Shown piece by piece: positions 58,005-64,000 of a DNA stretch of 64,000 nt. The stretch is from Glycine soja. Taxonomy: Eukaryota > Streptophyta > Magnoliopsida > Fabales > Fabaceae. The stretch lies in the NCBI RefSeq assembly GCF_004193775.1, contig NC_041003.1:26103735-26167734 (forward strand), read 5' to 3'. Numbering within the stretch: the first letter of the stretch is position 1; the number at the start of each line of letters is the position of its first letter. The position numbers and the translations under genes were made by a program. The notes beneath the pieces were generated by a model that searched no databases, was not told the DNA's origin, and saw only the letters and a program-made list of their open reading frames with translations.

Positions 58005-58520
58005 CTAATGACTTGGCCAATTCATGATTATGACTCCCACACATCAACTTCACCATCCAACCTTGTCCTCCAACCACTGGTTTCCCACGAAGCTTGAAGG
58101 GACACCCACATTTCCTACTCCCAATATCTCTTCTAACAAAATCTTTCTTCCTAGACCTATACTAACCACTCCTTTCACAACCAATTAACACAAATGAAGT
58201 CCTTCCTCTACTACCAGTGTTTGTGTCAAACCTCATAATGATCGCCACAAATCTGTTTTCATGAGCAACTAATCGAGCCCACTGCAAAACATCATCTCGG
58301 GTACCAAACACCTACAACGCAACCCAGGCAATTTTAGTCTTCTAAGGGACATTCATTTTATGAAATTAATAACAATAATGAACATTATTACCTGAGAAGT
58401 ATTGAATGCATCCGAACAATCAACATGTTGTTCATTTACACCACATTCTTGTTCATTTTGATCATCCATATAAACTTCTTCAGACATTATACTATCATAC
58501 ATCCATTGATCTTCGTCCAT
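58005..58520 (-). pseudogene. MULE MURA transposase, N-terminal part
   Basis: Minus strand. First exon 58520-58392: MDEDQWMYDSIMSEEVYMDD to DAFNTSQ. A GT..AG intron at 58391-58312 follows. The second exon starts VFGTRDDVLQWARLVAHENR, then TSFVLIGCERSG, a stop, KCGCPFKLRGKP and GSHNHELAKSLV, where the copia duplication begins. This is the FAR1/WRKY-like zinc-binding DNA-recognition region usual at the front of plant MULE transposases. The reading continues in the same frame at 48787 if one copy of CTAAT is counted once. Confidence 0.83.
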
Positions 58521-59242
58521 CTTAACAACAAATAAAAATTTCCACATGACAAACATACAACTCTTAACCACACTATACATATAATATCATACAAAACTCT
58601 ACATAATCTTTTAGTGCGCACCATTTTATAAACACTACAATTCATAGTCATATATATGAACAAACAAAAGCCCTATATCAATCTACATACGAATTATTTC
58701 AAATACACATATAAACAAATAATTTTTAAAAAAAACAAATTCATACAAAGATATTAATAATTAAAAAAATAAAACTATCAGGAATTTTAAAAAAAAATCA
58801 AAATCTGTAAGCAATACTGATCAAGTTGATCCGTATGGTTTATACGGATCATGTTGATCCATTTGTTTAATATCAACTTACATATCAACTTCATCTGTAT
58901 AATTCATATGAATCAAGTTGATCAGTATGTTGAAATTTGCCTTACGGATCATCTAACACACTCACCTAGCAACAGTGTACTTGGTGTACCTCCGATGACG
59001 ACAAACCAACCTCTGCAACAATCACCGACCCGTAACACTTTCACCTCGACCGAAGCAACACCTCTCTCAACAATGGAAAACCAACACGAAAGGGAGAAAG
59101 GGAAGTAGAAACCATACACGCGTAAATGAAAAAAAGCAGAGAAACCAACTTAAAAAGGAAGAAGAAGGCACAGGGGCATTTACAAAATTAATTAAAATTG
59201 TTGGGTGCATAAGCAATAACTCTGGTGCACCTAGCATCACCC
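58521..59242. other. MULE right terminal region with subterminal palindromes
   Basis: No gene. GGATCAAGTTGATCC-like sites lie at 58818-58832, 58846-58860 and about 58910-58924. Matching sites lie in the left end at 36348-36362 and 36395-36409. The inverted repeat ends at 59242. Confidence 0.6.
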
Positions 59243-59251
59243 CTATAGTGT

Positions 59252-59356
59252 GGGTGTGATCTTTTCTAAAATCTGAAGTGAGCTTGAATTCACACTTTTG
59301 ATGGCGTGATGGATGTCAACCGCCCATGGTCTTTCGCAAATGTAAAGGAATTCTAG
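59252..59356. other. Flank between MULE and foldback element
   Basis: Short non-coding flank. Its last 9 bp (gaattctag, 59348-59356) pair imperfectly with aaagtctag at 60619-60627. Confidence 0.4.
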
Positions 59357-60315
59357 TGCTTTTTTTTTATCAAATAGCTGTAAATTGTTTTTACGCTTTT
59401 TTTCATATGGGTTGATTTTAAATTATCATTAAAAATGAAATAAGATTTAGCATGTGTCATAACTTAATAACTTTTACTTTTTTAACTGAAATTATAAAAT
59501 GTTGTATGATTTCAATTTTTTTATTTACGACTTCAAAGTCGTATATGTTATTTTTTATTTTACGAATTTGAAGTCATAAGTTTTTCTTTTTTTGTATATA
59601 TTTTACAAGTTTGAAGTCATAATTTTTACTTTACCTGTAAAGTTTTTTTTAGGATTTTTTTTAGTTTTTTCTTTCAATTTTTTTAACAAAAATGGTAAAT
59701 AATTTCATTTATTTATTTAATTATTAAGTAAATAATTTTAATTTTGCATGTTATTAGTTTTATTTAATATCTTGTATATATTTTTAATGGTTTTATTTAA
59801 TATGTATATATTTTTTAAATAATTTTTAATTAAAATATTTTATATATTTTTTGAATATTATTTTATTTAATAAATTTTGTATATTTAAAATTTAGATAAT
59901 TTTTTAATAATGTTATTGAATTCAATTTTCGTAAATGATATAGATAATAATTAATACTTAAATTTTAAAAGATGCTCATTGTATAGAAATGAAGAATATA
60001 ATCATAGTAATTGTCTATACAAAAGTAAACGGTTAATATAGTTTCTATTTTTATTATAAGTTAATATTAGTAACAAAATATAAATTTATTTGTTTTAAAA
60101 TTTAGTTTTTCAAAATTTAAGTATTTTTTATTATTTGTTTCATTACAAAACAAATCAAATTCAATAACATTATTAAAAATTTATCTAAATTTTAAATATA
60201 CAAAATATATTAAATAAAACAATATTCAAAAAATATATAAAATACTTTAAATAAAACAATATTAAAAAAAACATATACGACTTTGAAGTTGTAAAAAAGT
60301 TACAACTTCAAATTC

Positions 60316-60369
<54 letters not shown>

Positions 60370-60618
60370 CGACTTCAAATTCGTAAAATAAAAAAAACAT
60401 ATACGACTTTGAAGTCGTAAATAAAAAAAATAAAATTGAAGTTGCAAAAAAATTTATAACTTTAGTTAAAAAAAATAATAAGTCATAACAGATGTTACGA
60501 CTTCTAACTCAAGAAGTCATAACACCTCCTACGACTTATCCCATTTTCGATAATAATTTAAAATCGATCCTCATATGAAAAAAGCGTAAAATATTTACAC
60601 CCATTTGATAAAAAAGCC
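59357..60618. mobile_element. A/T-rich foldback (MULE-like MITE) with long inverted arms
   Basis: The left end tgctttttttttatcaaat mirrors the right end atttgataaaaaagcc. The arms stay complementary for ~450-570 bp to near the centre (about 59930-60150). The palindrome tacgacttcaaagtcgta recurs in the arms. Candidate 9-bp duplication gaattctag/aaagtctag, 7 of 9 matching, fits a Mutator-type MITE. No coding sequence. An (AT)n tract lies at 60319-60367. Confidence 0.72.
60319..60367. repeat. (AT)n microsatellite
   Basis: About 49 bp of alternating AT inside the right arm of the foldback. Confidence 0.95.
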
Positions 60619-60627
60619 AAAGTCTAG

Positions 60628-61458
60628 AACGACGCAGGTCATGGCAGGGATGAACATCACCCTCATGCCCAATTTGAATTTTTTTAATGTTAAAAAGGGC
60701 AATGCTAGTTCAATGGCTAGATGTCACCCATACCCACCTAAGACATAAAACAAAAAGAAAAGAAAGCATAAAGTGGAATAAGGAAATAAAAAATATTACG
60801 AGAAAAACTGAAGGAGTTGGGTTGCCCCTAACAAGTGCTCGTTTAACACCATGAGCTCGACAGTTGAACATCTTTAACTACTCTAGGTTGGAATAAGAAG
60901 GACAATTGACATTGTCTCTCGATTTTTTGTCCATGGAAGTACAACTTCAACTACTGCCCATTTACATTGAAGAAGTCAGTTTCTTTGTAACACTCTAGGC
61001 GAATCACACCAGAATGAGAGAGATCCAGAGGTTGTATATGTATGGAAATGTACAGTTGAGAATGACTTAAAAGAATTAATTGTACTACCTATACGATCAA
61101 GATACATCTACTTTTTAGTAGCTCATCACTTAAAAACTCCATATTTTAGCATGTTTGACTTGGAGCAATTATGGGATGAGTGATCTTTTAGGAATCTTAT
61201 CAGAAAGCATGTGAGTAAGGACAAAACACGTTAAAAAGTCTTGTGTTGGTTTGTGGGAACAATCATTGATCCTAAAAGCAATTAAAACAGAGTGTCGAAG
61301 TCTCAGAAAGGGCTACCTATAGAGGGTTCTAATTGGTGGAGAGTTTTGACCAACAAGGAGTTGAATGAAGTGTCACCGTGTGAAGTGTCATAATATGTGA
61401 GGCACGAAGAAGTCGACAATGAAGATGTTACATTGTTCACTTCCAATTTTCCACAGCT
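60628..61458. other. Unassigned, possibly retroelement-derived
   Basis: No gene recognised. The phrase gggttgcccctaacaagtgctc near 60820 resembles non-coding text between coding blocks of legume Ty3 elements. Short plus-strand open stretches (for example near 61000-61170) have stops and no family match I can name. Confidence 0.25.
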
Positions 61459-61747
61459 CACTACTACAAAGGTGTTGTTTTACAATAATGATTCTAAGAC
61501 GGTTCCGTGGAACCGTCTTAGAATATGATGCGGTGACATTTTTGTAATTAGGGAAATGAAAATAGTTCTTTACGACTACCGTCTTAGAATGTGTCTCGGT
61601 GGAAATCTCGTAATTAGGTGTATTGAAAACAAAGACGGTTTTACGTATAAAACCGTCATCGTTTTGTCAACTTTTTTTCCCCTCCCGTGCACCCTAGCTT
61701 CAAGCTTTGTTTACCACTATGTCTTGCTGCCTAGCTCCCTCACGCTC

Positions 61748-61830
61748 CACTCGATCATTCTCGTCCCTCACTCGATCACTCTCCTCCCTCACTCAATCAT
61801 TCTCCTCCCTCACTTGATCAGTCACTCTGC
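61748..61830. repeat. 21-bp minisatellite, about four units
   Basis: Units of the form cactcgatcattctcgtccct, with scattered changes, are repeated about four times. Confidence 0.8.
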
Positions 61831-61987
61831 TGCCTCCCTCATTGCGTTACTCGGTGCGTCATTTGCGTATCATCATAGAGGTACATTTTCTTTGTACTCC
61901 CATGTTTGTAGGAACTATCGTGTCTGCTGCCAATTTTTCCAAGGATGGATTTTGAGGTTTACATGAAGAAATATTTCAAAACTTCAA

Positions 61988-63064
<1,077 letters not shown>

Positions 63065-63634
63065 CTATAAGAATTTTGAAAGCAATGAAACAGTAAGAGA
63101 CATTAAGTGTGTGTTATTTTTTCCCTTGGGGAAGTTCCAAATGTACGTTCAAGGAGAAAATGGTGCCCGACAAGTTGTTGGCTACTAAATTGCTTTTGGA
63201 ACAACTTGTTTAGTCAAAGTTGGGTTCCTACTTTTACCTTCGACCGTACAACTTATGTTTTTGTAATAATAAGGATTCCTAGAATTTGTCCCCATATTTT
63301 GTGGTTCTCTAGTGGGGTGAGCAGAAGGAATTATGTTTAAGACTATTCTGTTTTGGGAGATATCTTAGTGTTCTGTTTTGGGATGTTCTCCACATGGTTT
63401 AACGTATTTTGAATTTTTTATTTATTGATGTTGCATTTGTTTCTCTATTTAGATGGATGCTTTATTGGATTACGTATTTGTACAGTCTGGTTCTCCCTAT
63501 TTTTATAAGTTAACTTCATTTCTGCTCCTGCCAAGACTTTAACAGTAGCAGAATTGGAGAATTTTTATTTTCTTGTTTTTTCTTGTGTTAAACTGAGGTT
63601 ATTCATATGTGATTTATTCATTTTTTCCTTGTAG
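63065..63634. other. Unassigned between the two gene fragments
   Basis: No recognised gene. The segment just before 63635 behaves as an intron of the RNA polymerase II fragment (pyrimidine-rich, ending ccttgtag). Confidence 0.35.
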
Positions 63635-63905
63635 TCCATATAATTCTGGTGTCAGGCTAGACTATAGCCCAACTTCCCCCCAATCTAGGTATGCATATTA
63701 TTTATGTATTGATCGTTCTTTTAACAGCTGAAATAGTATGGAAGGCATATTACTAAGCGTGGTTTGTTGTTCTTATTTTTTTGTTTGATTATTTGCAGTC
63801 CCAGTGCGTGTTACTCACCAAATCAACCCAGTTAGTCACCGTCGACAAGCACCCAGGGCACTCCACAAACTAGTGACAATGATGAATGATAGAGCCACTA
63901 GATGA
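63635..63905 (+). pseudogene. RNA polymerase II largest-subunit CTD tail fragment
   Basis: Plus strand. Exon 63635-63688 reads SPYNSGVRLDYSPTSPQS after an AG acceptor and ends before GT. Exon 63799-63905 reads SPSACYSPNQPS-stop-SPSTSTQGTPQTSDNDE. The YSPTSPx heptad and the tail after it match the C-terminal end of plant NRPB1. The split serine codon joins correctly across the intron, so genomic sequence was copied. A stop (near 63832) and a shift before the end show decay. In the intact protein the heptads are phosphorylated during transcription; this piece lacks the polymerase. Confidence 0.8.
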
Positions 63906-64000
63906 GGTAAACTAACAGGTTGTCTAAAGGACGAATATATGGCTTATCTTATTGGATGGATCATTTATAATCTAAATAGATAAGAGGTACTACAGTCAAA

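Larger units (their letters stand above)
36038..59242. mobile_element. Large MULE with PMD and MURA-OTU genes, hosting two LTR elements
   Basis: Terminal inverted repeats start GGGTGATGCTAGGTGCACC at 36038 and end with its reverse complement at 59242. They are flanked by a 9-bp duplication, CTAGAGTGT (36029-36037) and CTATAGTGT (59243-59251), with one mismatch; 9 bp is the Mutator signature length. Beyond the first 19 bp the repeats diverge. Both subterminal regions carry the near-palindrome GGATCAAGTTGATCC. Without the nested Athila (37894-45187) and copia (48793-58004) elements it is about 6.7 kb. It encodes a plus-strand PMD gene and a convergent minus-strand transposase gene. Confidence 0.88.

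Overview
This window is plant nuclear DNA made almost entirely of nested transposable elements. It most probably comes from soybean (Glycine) or a close phaseoloid legume. The clues are Ogre-type LTRs, Athila-group elements resembling soybean Diaspora/Calypso, CACTA termini reading CACTATTAGAAAT (Tgm-like), and copia LTRs full of the palindrome TGGTAATCGATTACCA. I see no intact host gene, rRNA or tRNA. Every host-derived sequence is a fragment carried inside a transposon or lying beside one.

Layout. 1-2306: 3' end of a forward Ogre-like Ty3 element, with its LTR at 659-2306. 2307-3750: a 24-bp minisatellite in a ~145-bp higher-order repeat. 4586-5302: a copia solo LTR (repeat TCCTA). 5625-13371: the 5' half of a reverse Ogre-like element (gag and ORF1 relics, PBS, 5' LTR). 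13372-27840: a CACTA element with a TNP2-type transposase relic and a second Ptta/Ulp1-like gene relic. Between these two genes lies a ~0.5-kb-arm inverted repeat. One arm was hit by a copia solo LTR (repeat TCACC), and that LTR was hit by a 5'-truncated RTE-type LINE. 27841-31139: Athila ORF1 relics split by an Ogre solo LTR (repeat CAAGG). 31140-35020: a second, non-autonomous CACTA-type element carrying minus-strand fragments of a ZEITLUPE/ADAGIO gene and of a PP2C gene. 35021-35482: an inverted Athila ORF1 fragment.

36038-59242 is one large Mutator-like element (MULE), bounded by a 19-bp terminal inverted repeat and a 9-bp duplication (CTAGAGTGT/CTATAGTGT). It encodes two convergent genes. 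One is a plus-strand plant-mobile-domain (PMD/MAIN-like) gene. The other is a minus-strand MURA transposase fused to a C-terminal OTU cysteine-protease-like domain. The PMD gene was broken by an Athila-group element (37894-45187) that has lost its 3' end. The transposase gene was broken by a young copia element of Sirevirus type (48793-58004, repeat CTAAT) with intact-looking gag and pol frames and a third ORF in the env position.

59357-60618 is a foldback element. 61459-64000 looks like the start of another CACTA-type element. It lies over an intron-containing ACC oxidase pseudogene (minus strand) and the last exons of an RNA polymerase II largest-subunit CTD (plus strand).

The most interesting signals are the multi-gene capture (ZTL, PP2C, ACC oxidase, RPB1), the PMD plus MURA-OTU MULE, the recurring TAATCGATTA palindrome in copia LTRs and in the leader of the copia third ORF, and the covarying hairpin minisatellite. 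All family assignments come from reading the translated sequence against remembered family features; no search was run.
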